Under the pieces are notes generated by a model that ran no database searches, was not told the DNA's origin, and worked only from the letters and a program-made list of their open reading frames with translations. The position numbers and the translations under genes are program-made. Shown one piece after another: positions 34,422-43,757 of a DNA stretch of 64,000 nt (position 1 is the first letter of the stretch; each line of letters starts with the position of its first letter). The stretch spans positions 558,001 through 622,000 of the forward strand of contig CAWFKW010000003.1 in assembly GCA_963816535.1 (NCBI GenBank). The letters are read 5' to 3'. This DNA is from CAWFKW01 sp963816535. Lineage in GTDB: Bacteria > Bacteroidota > Ignavibacteria > Tepidaquicellales > OLB5.

Positions 34422-34644
34422 TGAAAAATAAGTTAGAATTTGAAGGGAAGAAAATGGCGACTGAGCGAAGAACTACTGTGAAATTGACAAATTATGGAAA
34501 ATAACTCATTTTATGGAGGCGCTAAAAAAGATTCCTCAAAGCTGTCCCCGTTCACCAGAACAGCTTGAGGAAGTAAAGGATTTCCCGCCTGCCCGGGGTA
34601 CAGGCAATTGCAGCGGACTAATGGGTGGAACTTAAAAAAAGAAA
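34422..34644. other. gene-poor gap with hairpins
   Basis: Contains a hairpin (CCTCAAAGCTGT at 34534-34545 against ACAGCTTGAGG at 34560-34570) and a second short inverted repeat (GCCTG/CAGGC near 34588-34605). A 40-codon open frame (34513-34635, plus) runs through both hairpins and has no recognisable product. I see no further gene. Confidence 0.5.
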
Positions 34645-34864
34645 TTATTCATAAATTTCAACAAAATTTACAATAACCCCGTCACAATCATATTCAACCA
34701 GGTACATGGCATCTCCAATGGTGATCTTTTCAAAATAATGGTCACAATCAATCTTTTGAACGGCAACTGTACTCTCACTGGCGGTGGAAGGGTTAGCGCT
34801 CAAAACTTCCAAGTGAAAAAATGGATGCTGCAAACAGCGTTATAAAAATTGAATTTTTAAGCAT
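34645..34864 (-). pseudogene. small secreted protein gene with a one-base frameshift
   Basis: From ATG 34864 the frame encodes a good signal peptide, 'MLKNSIFITLFAASIF', and then stops early. The next frame carries 'VLSANPSTASESTVAVQ...VEIYE' to 34645. Removing one A from the run of six at 34816-34821 (T on the coding strand) joins the two into a ~72-residue protein with signal-peptide cleavage near 'LSA'. So this is a frameshifted gene, a sequencing error or a phase-variable tract. An ATG internal to the second frame (34833) could give 62 residues without a signal peptide, which is less convincing. Function unknown. Confidence 0.5.
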
Positions 34865-35036
34865 TTTTAGGCTCCTTTCATTTATTTTAGCCCAAATTGC
34901 CTCAATGGGAATATAAATGCCACCAAACTATTTTGAGATTGTCGCCCTGGTTTGTTAAGAAATTATTATGAGCAGCGGATAAGCATTTGATTTATTCTTC
35001 ATTATTACATAATTTAATAAAAAAATTTCAGCAATT

Positions 35037-36545
35037 ATGTCGCTCCAGCAATTTAACAGTTTCGAAATTTTTCCGCTTCTGAGAACCTTTTCAAAGGACG
35101 AACTGAAAAAATTCGAGAAATACCTGGTTTCACCTTACTTCAATAATAGCCTGAAGATAATCTCGCTCTTCAAAGAAATAAAGAATTATCATCCGCTTTT
35201 TTCCGACATCAGGCTCTCCAAAGAAGCGTTGTACAAAAAGATTTCGCCTTCCGCAGCGTATAATGATTCAACAATGAGAAATCTTTTTGCGGACCTTCAT
35301 AGAGCGGCGCTTGATTTTTTGTCGCTGGAATGCATAAACCGAAGGCAAATGGATAAGGCGAGATTCTTACTCGAGGAGATGGGTTACAGGGGTTTAGCGG
35401 ACGAGTTTACTAAGACTATGAATTTGATCGAGTCTGAACAAAAGAAAGGCGCCGACTGGAATTATTTTCTAAACGGATATTTTTTCGAAGCGGCTAAGAT
35501 CAACTTCAGCTACCTGAACGAAAAGATACTGAAGGGAAGGAAACTGAGCGGACAGGTTGATTACCTGAACAACTCTTCAGCTTACCTGAATTACTTCTAT
35601 GTTACCGAATCTATTTCTAACTTCCTTAACACGCTTATATATTCAAACGCGTTTAACATCGATCTGAAATCCCAGTGGAACTACATGCTTCTGAAATCGA
35701 TTGATTTTAAAGCCATCAGAGAGATCTTGAAAGATGACGCAAAACATGTGGCGATACTCGATACGTATCTTGCGTTAATTGAGCTGTTCTCAAATCCTGA
35801 AAATGAGGATTATTATTTTGTTTACAGGAAAATGGTTGAAGATAATGCGGCGCTGTTCAGTAAAGATGAACTTTCATTCCACTTTTACAAACTGCTTTCG
35901 TACACGACCGTGAAGATATCCAGGTCCGGATCAAAGCATGATTTTAACGCGGAACTATTTGATATTTTTAAAAAAATGCTGGCGCAGGAATTATATAAAG
36001 ACTCCAAGGCCAAAAACATGCCGCACGAACTGTTCAGGAGTATGTTAATGCACGGGCTCAAGATGAAAGAGTATCAATGGGCGCTAAATCTTATTTCAGT
36101 ATACAGCCGGAAAGTTCACCCCAACGATATTTTTAACATGTACAATTTTGGCATGGCATATCTCTCATATGATATGGGAGATTACGGCAACGCGCTGAAA
36201 TATATCCAGGAGATCGAACAGGATTATTTTATTTTCAAATTTGATATTAAAAATCTTACTCTTATGATATACTATGAACTCGGTTACAATGAAGAATGTC
36301 TTTACGTTTGTAAAACATATAAGGAACTGCTTAGGAATAACAGGCTTCTAAGTATTACCAGGAGAAAAAGATATATGAACTTTGTGAAAATACTTGAGAA
36401 GCTGGTTTTGTACAGGGCGGGAACTTTCAGGTACGACCTGGGATATATTAAGCACGGACTTGACAGGAACGAGGCTGTGGCTTTCAAAGGCTGGCTGCAG
36501 GAGAAGATCGCATCGTTCGGAACGCGCATAGGCAAGGCAGTTTGA
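35037..36545 (+). CDS. uncharacterised helical-repeat protein
   Basis: Protein of 502 residues without signal peptide or membrane helix. It starts 'LLRTFSKDELKKFEKYLVSPYFNNS', a pattern I know from uncharacterised Bacteroidota proteins, and the rest is predicted all-helical with TPR-like hairpins ('YNFGMAYLSYDMGDYGNALKYIQEIEQ', near 361-387 in sections). No enzymatic motif. It is monocistronic, with a hairpin (36550-36578) just after the stop. A scaffold or regulatory role is possible but unproven. Confidence 0.75.
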   Translation: MSLQQFNSFEIFPLLRTFSKDELKKFEKYLVSPYFNNSLKIISLFKEIKNYHPLFSDIRLSKEALYKKISPSAAYNDSTMRNLFADLHRAALDFLSLECINRRQMDKARFLLEEMGYRGLADEFTKTMNLIESEQKKGADWNYFLNGYFFEAAKINFSYLNEKILKGRKLSGQVDYLNNSSAYLNYFYVTESISNFLNTLIYSNAFNIDLKSQWNYMLLKSIDFKAIREILKDDAKHVAILDTYLALIELFSNPENEDYYFVYRKMVEDNAALFSKDELSFHFYKLLSYTTVKISRSGSKHDFNAELFDIFKKMLAQELYKDSKAKNMPHELFRSMLMHGLKMKEYQWALNLISVYSRKVHPNDIFNMYNFGMAYLSYDMGDYGNALKYIQEIEQDYFIFKFDIKNLTLMIYYELGYNEECLYVCKTYKELLRNNRLLSITRRKRYMNFVKILEKLVLYRAGTFRYDLGYIKHGLDRNEAVAFKGWLQEKIASFGTRIGKAV

Positions 36546-36549
36546 AAAA

Positions 36550-36578
36550 GGGGACAGCCGGTATATTCAGCTATCCCC
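36550..36578 (+). terminator. terminator-like hairpin
   Basis: GGGGACAGC pairs with GCTATCCCC (one mismatch) across an 11-base loop, four bases after the stop codon of the 502-residue gene. Only a short TTT follows. Confidence 0.4.
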
Positions 36579-36797
36579 TGTTTGACGTCATTATACGGCA
36601 TTGCATATGGTATAACATGAGGAAAAAAACTCATTAAATAAACTCGCACCGCGACTTATTAACCGGAGCCCACTTCAAAAAACTTCCTGTTGTGTTACTT
36701 TAAATTCAAATCAACGAAATTTTTTTAAAAATAAGCCGCAGTACGATTAAAGCAAAACCAAGCTTCTGATGCCGTTAGTTCAGCCATCATGATAATA

Positions 36798-38648
36798 TCA
36801 TTTCAAAAGCGCCATCTTGCGGGCTGAAAAATATTTCTCAGTCCTCATGCTGATGAAATAAATCCCGCTGGGGTAGTTCGCTGCATTCCAGCTATATGAA
36901 TAACTCCCCGCCTCAAGTTTCCCGTCTGCAATTCTGGCAGCTTCTTTTCCGGTGACGTCATATATTAAAATCGTCACATCGGAAGCTGTCGGGATATCAA
37001 ACTTAATAACCGTTTCCGGGTTGAACGGGTTCGGATAATTATCATACAGCTTATATACTTTCGGTACGTTCCCGTTGTTGGTTACAATCCCCGTCAGGTC
37101 AATGGTTCTGAAACTACGTATCACAGAATACGCTCCGCTCACACATGAGTTTGACCCCGAGACTTCCCAAAAATAACGGGTATTGCTCTGGAGCCTTCCG
37201 TTCGGCACGGTCACCGGGCGCTGAGTTATACCGCCCGAATCAAAAACCACGTTTGTGAAAGCGGAATCGGTAGCAATTCTCGCCCTGTATGAAGAAGCGT
37301 TTGAAACGCTATCCCACTGAAGCAGGGCATTAAGCGGAACGCCGGTCGCATTATTAAGAGGCGAAACAAGCGATGGCGCGACGGGAGTCGCAAGCGTGGA
37401 GCTGAAACTTCGCCTTAGGGACCACGGGCCGGCCGCGACCTGGTTGCTGTCTTTAACTTTCCAGTAATAAAGTGTATTGTATTGCAATATGCCTGATCCC
37501 ATAATATACGAAGTATTCCCGCTGGCAGTATTTGTTATCCCGCCCAAATTGAATACTATATTAGTGAAACCCGTATCCGTTGCTATTATCAGCTGGGTTG
37601 TCGCGACAGGCGGAACTACGTCATTCCATGTGAACGTTCCGGTAAGGGAAAAACATGTCGCGTTGTTTGCCGGGGCCACAAGTCCTGGAGCTGTTGGCGG
37701 CAGCCACCCGCCGGTAGTGGTGTGAATTATAGTCCCGTTATCTCCGACTGCGAACCCGTGGCTCGTATCGGAAAATGAAACCTTGTTGAGCGAGTAGCTC
37801 GTATTGCTTACCTGCGAGTACCAGTGAACGCCGCCGTCGGTCGTTTTCTTAACAGTTCCGCCCTGCCCTATTATAACGCTTATATTAACATTCTGATTAG
37901 AAGCTGAAATGTCATTTAGCCAAGTACCTGCGCCGAAATTAATAGTCGACCAGTTAGCGCCGCCATTGGTGGTTTTATACACCGTTCCGTTTTCGCCTAC
38001 AATATTCCCGTTGTTGGCGTTGGCGAAAAAAACATTTTCAAGAGCGTAAGTTGTTCCTACTACTATCGAATCCCAGCTGACGCCGGCGTTAGTGGTCTTC
38101 AGTAATTTTCCGACCAGGCCGACGGCATATCCCAAATTGGAATTCACAAATGATATGGCGTTCAGGTTTCTTTGGGTCCCGGCGTTCAGGGTGGTCCATG
38201 TAGTTCCTCCGTTGACAGTTTTCAGAATCGTGCCGTACCAGCCTGCCGCGTAACCCGTGTTAGCGTCCATAAAATAAACTGACTGCAGCTCGTATGGGGT
38301 TCCGCTTGTCTGGAGGCTCCACACCGAACCGCCGTTGGTTGTCTTGATTATCTTTCCGACATCGCCGACAATCCAGCCGGTGTTGTCGTTAATAAAAAAA
38401 ACGTCAAACAGGTGCGTGGCTGTACCCGGCGCTGTTTGCGGCAACCAGTTCAATCCGCCGTTTGTTGTGCGGAGAATTGTTCCAGTTAACCCGACAACAG
38501 TTCCCGAGTTGGCGCTTGCAAAGGAAACGCCGTACAAATTATTGGTTGTGCCGCTCGTTATAGTATACCAGCCGTTTTGTGAATATAAATCTGTATTGAA
38601 CGTAAGGATAGCCGTCAAAAAAACTGTAATTGTAAAACTTAGTTTCAT
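36798..38648 (-). CDS. beta-propeller protein with two FnIII-like domains and T9SS module
   Basis: Secreted protein of 616 residues. Signal peptide to ~'DLYSQN' (24). Seven YCF48-like blades fill ~25-310 ('KTTNGGSVWSLQTSG', 'FMDANTGYAAGWYG', 'KTTNAGVSW'), one full propeller. Two fibronectin-like sandwich repeats follow (~318-415 and ~420-510), each with 'P..LVAPANNAT/LVSPLNNAT' start and 'YYWKV/YFWEV' end. The T9SS sorting domain starts 'YDNYPNPFNPETVIKFDIP' and ends 'ARKMALLK'. Probably surface-exposed binding protein. It is monocistronic with a candidate promoter and operator-like inverted repeat upstream. Confidence 0.88.
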   Translation of the reverse strand: MKLSFTITVFLTAILTFNTDLYSQNGWYTITSGTTNNLYGVSFASANSGTVVGLTGTILRTTNGGLNWLPQTAPGTATHLFDVFFINDNTGWIVGDVGKIIKTTNGGSVWSLQTSGTPYELQSVYFMDANTGYAAGWYGTILKTVNGGTTWTTLNAGTQRNLNAISFVNSNLGYAVGLVGKLLKTTNAGVSWDSIVVGTTYALENVFFANANNGNIVGENGTVYKTTNGGANWSTINFGAGTWLNDISASNQNVNISVIIGQGGTVKKTTDGGVHWYSQVSNTSYSLNKVSFSDTSHGFAVGDNGTIIHTTTGGWLPPTAPGLVAPANNATCFSLTGTFTWNDVVPPVATTQLIIATDTGFTNIVFNLGGITNTASGNTSYIMGSGILQYNTLYYWKVKDSNQVAAGPWSLRRSFSSTLATPVAPSLVSPLNNATGVPLNALLQWDSVSNASSYRARIATDSAFTNVVFDSGGITQRPVTVPNGRLQSNTRYFWEVSGSNSCVSGAYSVIRSFRTIDLTGIVTNNGNVPKVYKLYDNYPNPFNPETVIKFDIPTASDVTILIYDVTGKEAARIADGKLEAGSYSYSWNAANYPSGIYFISMRTEKYFSARKMALLK

Positions 38649-38950
38649 AAGCCCTCCCCCTCAAGAAGTGAAGAAACAAGTTTATAGTAGCTGATTTGGT
38701 TATTCAAGATAGCCTCTTCCGCTATCTTGCTTCGGCAAGTATACTATAAATTGTTAGTGAATACAATTAAAGGGGGTCACTAAACAAGCTATTTTAGAGA
38801 TGAGGAAAAGGAATTGCAGGATGGAAACCTGAGGAGAATATCAGAAAAAAGTAAGTGGGGCATGAGGCCCGTAGGTATTTAGTTCGGATGAACCGGAATA
38901 TACCGGGGAAATCCTAAAGAACGGAAACGAATAATTAATGCAGATTTACA
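38649..38950. other. intergenic region with paired hairpins
   Basis: Upstream of the 616-residue gene (minus). 38705-38729 is a perfect inverted repeat (CAAGATAGC, 7 bases, GCTATCTTG), directly followed by CTTGC-TTCG-GCAAG (38726-38739), a UUCG-tetraloop hairpin. The rest (38760-38950) shows no gene or clear element. Confidence 0.55.
38677..38707 (-). promoter_or_regulatory. possible promoter of the 616-residue propeller gene
   Basis: Minus-strand TTG (38705-38707), 20-base spacer, TAAACTTG (38677-38684), one mismatch from TAnnTTTG. The TTG lies inside the 38705-38729 inverted repeat, so a protein bound there could control this promoter. Confidence 0.4.
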
Positions 38951-39790
38951 TCAAATCTTTTTATACTCGTCGGCAATCTTTGCAGTTCTTACTCCCGCTT
39001 TTACGTCATGAACCCTTATAACCTGAACGCCGTTAAGTATAGCTATAGTGTTCAGGGCAACGGTGCCTTCGAGCCTGTCGTCCATGCTGCCGCCAACAAG
39101 TTTTTCAATCATGCTTTTCCTGGAAACGCCTATCATGACGGGGCAATCAAGCTTTTTCAATTCCACAATATTTTTTATCAGGGCCATATTATGCGCCACA
39201 GTTTTTCCGAAACCTATGCCCGGGTCGAGTATAAGCTGCGTAATATTTTCAACGTTAACTCTCCACAGCACGTCTTCAAAATAAGCAGCCACTTCTTTGA
39301 CGACGTTATCATAGTGGGGGTTATCCTGCATAGTGTCGGGCGTACCTTTCATGTGCATGGCAATAGCAGATGCTTTGTGCTTAGCGATTACCTTAAGCAT
39401 GTTTGGGTCGAGCTTGAATCCGCTAACATCGTTCACTATCACAGCGCCGGCGCCAAGCGCTTCATCGGCCACTTCCGAGCGGAAAGTATCGATAGAGATC
39501 GGAACATCGACGGTCTTTTTCAGTTCCCTCAGTACGGGCATCACGCGGTTAATTTCTTCCTCGACGCTTATTTCGCCTGAGCCCGGGCGGGTTGAGCGTC
39601 CGCCTATATCTATGAAATCGGCGCCATCGGCCACCATTTCTTTTGCATGGTTCAAAGCCGCGTTTGTATCAAGGTATTTTCCGCCGTCTGAAAATGAATC
39701 AGGAGTAATGTTCAGCACGCCCATAACAAAAGTCCTGGAACTCAGGTCGTAAACCTTTTTCCCGAAGTGGTATGAATAATTATCGTTCAT
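38951..39790 (-). CDS. folP: dihydropteroate synthase
   Basis: TIM-barrel enzyme of folate synthesis that joins p-aminobenzoate to the pterin diphosphate. Length 279 residues. Signatures: 'VMGVLNITPDSFSDGGKY' near 22-39, 'ADFIDIGGRSTRPGS' near 56-70, 'PISIDTFRSEVADEAL' near 96-111, 'ILDPGIGFGKTVAHN' near 188-202, and 'IRVHDVKAGVRTAKIADEY' at the C-terminus. Lies 23 bases after metG on the same strand. Confidence 0.95.
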   Translation of the reverse strand: MNDNYSYHFGKKVYDLSSRTFVMGVLNITPDSFSDGGKYLDTNAALNHAKEMVADGADFIDIGGRSTRPGSGEISVEEEINRVMPVLRELKKTVDVPISIDTFRSEVADEALGAGAVIVNDVSGFKLDPNMLKVIAKHKASAIAMHMKGTPDTMQDNPHYDNVVKEVAAYFEDVLWRVNVENITQLILDPGIGFGKTVAHNMALIKNIVELKKLDCPVMIGVSRKSMIEKLVGGSMDDRLEGTVALNTIAILNGVQVIRVHDVKAGVRTAKIADEYKKI

Positions 39791-39813
39791 TAAATTTTGC
39801 TTATAATTAAAAA

Positions 39814-41475
39814 TTATTTTTCAATTTCTTCATCTTCAATTTTTACGAACAATATTTCAGGCGCGCCCAAAACGTGCCCTGATTCCAGCGTAAATGACGC
39901 CGCTTCGTCCCACGAGAAATGTTCCTTACCTGTATTCAGCATTTTCAGCATCTTCTCAGATGTAAACGGAAGAACAGGATCAAATATAACTGCAAACGCG
40001 TTCACAAGCTGAAGGCAGATATTGATTATTGTCGAACATCTTTCTTTATTTTCTTTCACGGCTTTCCACGGCTCTGTGTCGTTAAAATACTTATTGGCGT
40101 CGCGAACCGCATTCATTGATTCGGTTACAGCATCCTTGAATTTATACGATTCATAAAATGCGCCGACCTTTTCAACCGATAGTTTAAGCTTAGCTATAAG
40201 CTGATCATCAATCTTCTCAAGCGCGTTTAACGGCGGAACTTTCCCGTCGAAATATTTACCGGCAAATACGAATGTCCTGTTCACAAAATTTCCAAGTATC
40301 GAACCGAGCTCGTTATTATTTTTGGCCTGAAGGTCCTGGTAATAAAAATCGGTATCCTTGTTTTCAGGCATATTAGTTGCAACGGCGTAACGGATCGAAT
40401 CAGCGTTATACTTCTTCACAATATCGCGAACATAAATAGCATGTCCCTTGCTTTTTGACTGCTTGCTGCCTTCAAGGTTCATAAACTCATTTGCGGGCAC
40501 GTTATCTGCAAGCACATAGCCTCCGTGCGCCATTAACATCGCCGGGAAAAATATCGCGTGGAAAATGATATTATCTTTACCCAGAAAATGAACCAGCTTT
40601 GTATCTTCGCGCAGCCAGTAATCTTTCCACCCTTCCGGATTTCCTCTTTGCCGGAACAGCTCTTTGGTATTTGATACATAACCGAGCGGCGCCTCGAACC
40701 AAATATAAATAACTTTTCCTTCATTTCCCTCAACGGGAACGGGTACGCCCCAATCAAGATCCCTGGTTATGGACCTGTCTTTTAACCCTGTTTTGAACCA
40801 TCCGTTGCAGTAGTTCACAACGTTGGGCTTCCAGTCTTTTTTTGAATTTATCCATTCTTTCAGCTTATCCTGGTACTTGCTGAGCGGAAAATAAAAATTT
40901 GTGGATTCCTTAACAGCCGGCGTATCGCCGGTGATAGTTGACCTTGGATCTTTAAGCTCAAGCGGAGAGAGCGAGCTGCCGCAGTTCTCACATTCATCGC
41001 CGCGCGCTTCTTCATAGCCGCAGATGGGGCATGTGCCGATAACAAACCTATCGGCAAGAAAACGCCCTTCCTTTTCGGAATAAAGCTGTTTTTCAGTTTT
41101 CTGATACAGAAGTCCTTTATTAAATAGCTCCATAAAGAAATCCTGGGCCGTTTTTGTATGGATATCGGTAGACGTTCTTGAATAAATATCGAACGACATG
41201 CCAAGACTTTCGTAAGCCTCTTTATTTGCGAAGTGATACTTATCCACGACCTCTTTAGGCGTAAGTCTCTCTTTGATAGCCGCCATATCAATTGCTGTGC
41301 CGTGTTCATCCGAGCCGCAGACGTAAATTACTTCGTATCCGGCCAGCCGCAGGTAACGCACGTACATATCAGCCGGTAACAGCGAGCCGGCAATATGTCC
41401 CAGATGCGTGTACCCGTTAGCATAGGTAAGCGCTGAAGTAACCAGTATTCTCTTATAATTTCCTGAATTTTTCAT
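39814..41475 (-). CDS. metG: methionyl-tRNA synthetase
   Basis: Class I aminoacyl-tRNA synthetase, 553 residues. HIGH motif 'HLGH' at 24-27; zinc knuckle Cys149, Cys152, Cys162, Cys165; KMSKS region at 338-342 reads 'KQSKS' in 'LEGSKQSKSKGHAI'; then the helical anticodon domain ('RYAVATNMPENKDTDFYYQD'). The C-terminal tRNA-binding (EMAP-like) domain of longer MetG proteins is absent; the protein ends just after the anticodon domain. TATATTTG lies 11 bases upstream of the ATG. Confidence 0.95.
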   Translation of the reverse strand: MKNSGNYKRILVTSALTYANGYTHLGHIAGSLLPADMYVRYLRLAGYEVIYVCGSDEHGTAIDMAAIKERLTPKEVVDKYHFANKEAYESLGMSFDIYSRTSTDIHTKTAQDFFMELFNKGLLYQKTEKQLYSEKEGRFLADRFVIGTCPICGYEEARGDECENCGSSLSPLELKDPRSTITGDTPAVKESTNFYFPLSKYQDKLKEWINSKKDWKPNVVNYCNGWFKTGLKDRSITRDLDWGVPVPVEGNEGKVIYIWFEAPLGYVSNTKELFRQRGNPEGWKDYWLREDTKLVHFLGKDNIIFHAIFFPAMLMAHGGYVLADNVPANEFMNLEGSKQSKSKGHAIYVRDIVKKYNADSIRYAVATNMPENKDTDFYYQDLQAKNNNELGSILGNFVNRTFVFAGKYFDGKVPPLNALEKIDDQLIAKLKLSVEKVGAFYESYKFKDAVTESMNAVRDANKYFNDTEPWKAVKENKERCSTIINICLQLVNAFAVIFDPVLPFTSEKMLKMLNTGKEHFSWDEAASFTLESGHVLGAPEILFVKIEDEEIEK

Positions 41476-42277
41476 AGTGTAAGCTACAAATATACCGAAG
41501 TATAAATAAAAAAAGGGCGCAGAAACAGTTAATTAAGTTAATTGGGTGAATTAGGTTAATATAGATTAAATCAGCGCCCGGCAAACAAGAAATAAATTGC
41601 CGCGAAGTTGCGAAGCCATTCAAGAAACAAAATGGAATCAGCCAGGAAAGTTGTGGGCTAAAGCCCGATTTTTTTCCAATCTATTTTCCCCGGCCTGAAG
41701 GTCGGGGCTATTGAAAAAACGTCTGAATTTCTGTTTCCTATTTAATATTTTTCTTTTCTTTTCTTTTTTTTCTTTTACTTATTAACTTTCTAACCTTATG
41801 AACCTTACAAACTTACTGACTTTATGAACTTTTTTCTTTTTTCGTCTTTACGTTTAAAATATAATTGTCCCCAGGGACAATAATTTGATTTCAACCAGTC
41901 AGACGAATTCACGTCTCGGCATCGGTTTGGCCAAACCAAGTGTGCGGCAGGAAACACCTTCAGGGTGAGCGCCCCTGTTTCCCACTCGGAGTTTTTTGTT
42001 TTGTTGCAGGAAACTCCTTTACAAGACCCGCTGGCGCAAGTACAATACATTTGCATAGCACAGTCAAGGTAAAAATTTATACATATGTTTAAACAAGTTC
42101 GTAAAGTTATAAAGTTTATAAAGTTAAAGATTTAATAATGAGCAATGATCAATAAACAAGAAAAGTTACAGATTTTGACGTTTTATCGCGGTATAGCGAA
42201 TCGCCGCGGCGGAATGAATTTTTAAAACGGAATAAATGTATTAACTTACAGTTAACAAATATACCCGGTTATAGATC
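41476..42277. repeat. 800-base repeat-rich intergenic region
   Basis: No convincing gene. From left to right: hairpin GGGCT-AA-AGCCC plus T7 (near 41658-41677); hairpin CCCCGGCC-TGAA-GGTCGGGG (41688-41707); an array of 8-9-base 'aaccttatg'-like units (41784-41834); palindrome ATTGTCC-CCAG-GGACAAT (41863-41880); palindrome GGTTTGGCCAAACC near 41926; two copies of 'gcaggaaac' (41947, 42007) within larger GC-rich inverted repeats; and an array of 'aaagttat'-like units (42094-42130) in inverted orientation to the first. The middle ~260 bases flanked by the two arrays look like a structured or mobile unit. Confidence 0.6.
41487..41494 (-). promoter_or_regulatory. -7 element of metG-folP
   Basis: TATATTTG on the minus strand, 11 bases before the metG ATG, which would give a very short leader. 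No well-spaced TTG is seen. Confidence 0.35.
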
Positions 42278-43636
42278 TTGAGAAGATACCTGCAAATATC
42301 AAAGAAGCTTCCGTTCGTAGTTTTCTACCTCTCCATTTTATTTTTCATAGTTTGTTTTAATTTTAAAGATTCACCGCCGCCATCAAACTGGTACCAGCAG
42401 TTTATGCCGAATATGGGAAGTGAGCAATTGGCCGACATCACATTTCTTGACAGCCTGGTTGGATATGCCATCACGCAGACTCATAATATACTTAAGACGA
42501 CAAATGGGGGTGATAACTGGAATATTATTTACAACGATACTACCGGGAATATTTTTACAAGATTACAATTCTTAAACGAAAGCACAGGATTTGTTGGAGC
42601 TTATAATACTCTTAAAACGACCAATGGAGGCAATAACTGGTTTCAAATAAGCACACCGGTACCGGTACAGGATATTTATGTGCTTAATGAAGATACTATT
42701 TGGATTGTTTTTCCAAATAGTTTGGTCGGCGGCGTATTCCGCACGACCAACGGGGGTGCAAGCTGGACGCAGCAGTTGAGTTTGGGCAGCCAGAACCCGA
42801 ATCATATATATTTTTATAATGGAAGAATGGGGTTTACAGGCAGGGATAATATCTATTTACGCAGAACTACAGATAGCGGATTAAACTGGACTTTAATAAA
42901 CGGGGCGGGCGGTTTTTTGGATATGTACTTTGCGGACAGTTTGACCGGTTGGAAAACATCCTTTCAGAAGACTACAGATGGAGGATTGAATTGGATTAAC
43001 CAACCTTTGCCTCAAGGTGGAGATATAGTTTTATCGCAAATCAACCACTTTTCAAATATTGGTAGCGATACAATTTGGGGCGTAGGCGGATATGTATTTT
43101 GGCCTGGATTTGGTAACAGAGGGATGATATTCCGTACTACAAACTCCGGCGCAAATTGGTTATTTCAGGTTCCTGATACAAATATAAATATAGGCAGGTA
43201 TCTATATACTAAATTTACCGGGAAATTAAATGGTTGGGCATATTCTACTATTCCAACAGGTATACATACTACAAGTGGCGGAGACCCCGTATTTTATACA
43301 TCCGTTCATCAGATCAGCCTGGAGGTTCCGAAACATTTCGGGTTGTTTCAGAACTATCCAAACCCGTTCAATCCGGTCACAAAGATCAGATATCAAATAG
43401 CAAAAAGCAGTTATGTAAGTTTGAAGGTTTATAATATACTGGGCGAAAATATAGCTGCTCTTGTAAACCAAAAACAATCAGCCGGCACGTATGAAGTTGA
43501 TTTTTCCGCCTCAGGCGGAGGCTTGAATCTTTCATCGGGCGTATATTTTTATAAAATAGAGATAACAACTGACCCGCGCTCAGGCATAGGGAAGGAGGAA
43601 TATACCGAAACAAAGAAGATGATTTTAGTAAAGTAA
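42278..43636 (+). CDS. beta-propeller protein with T9SS sorting module
   Basis: Secreted protein of 452 residues from a TTG start. N-terminal membrane-type signal 'LPFVVFYLSILFFIVCF'. About seven blades (~45-340) with 'KTTNGGDNW', 'FLNESTGFVG' and 'RTTDSGLNW'. The sorting domain starts 'FQNYPNPFNPVTKIRYQIA' near 353 and ends 'ETKKMILVK'. It has two extra stretches against its paralogues: 'ASGGGLNLSSG' and 'TTDPRSGIGKEE' before the last strand. Plus strand, 121 bases before the broken gene that follows. Confidence 0.85.
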   Translation: MRRYLQISKKLPFVVFYLSILFFIVCFNFKDSPPPSNWYQQFMPNMGSEQLADITFLDSLVGYAITQTHNILKTTNGGDNWNIIYNDTTGNIFTRLQFLNESTGFVGAYNTLKTTNGGNNWFQISTPVPVQDIYVLNEDTIWIVFPNSLVGGVFRTTNGGASWTQQLSLGSQNPNHIYFYNGRMGFTGRDNIYLRRTTDSGLNWTLINGAGGFLDMYFADSLTGWKTSFQKTTDGGLNWINQPLPQGGDIVLSQINHFSNIGSDTIWGVGGYVFWPGFGNRGMIFRTTNSGANWLFQVPDTNINIGRYLYTKFTGKLNGWAYSTIPTGIHTTSGGDPVFYTSVHQISLEVPKHFGLFQNYPNPFNPVTKIRYQIAKSSYVSLKVYNILGENIAALVNQKQSAGTYEVDFSASGGGLNLSSGVYFYKIEITTDPRSGIGKEEYTETKKMILVK

Positions 43637-43757
43637 TTTCTACAAACAGGGGGATATACATTTAAATATAATTGCAGAATCCGTACCGGATGGATGCAAG
43701 GCATCCGGTATAACAAATAATTTATTTTTTGTTGTTAACTTTAATCCCCGATAAATT

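Noticed and set aside
34513..34635. 40-codon open frame in the gap before the frameshifted small gene
   Set aside because: It crosses two hairpins and has no homology that I recognise; too weak to call a gene.
39008..39580. 190-codon open frame opposite folP
   Set aside because: It is antisense to a well-conserved enzyme gene and has no recognisable features; it is a by-product of the folP codon use.
41805..42056. 83-codon open frame on the minus strand in the repeat nest
   Set aside because: It runs through palindromes and repeat arrays, has no start signal and gives low-complexity sequence without a known domain.
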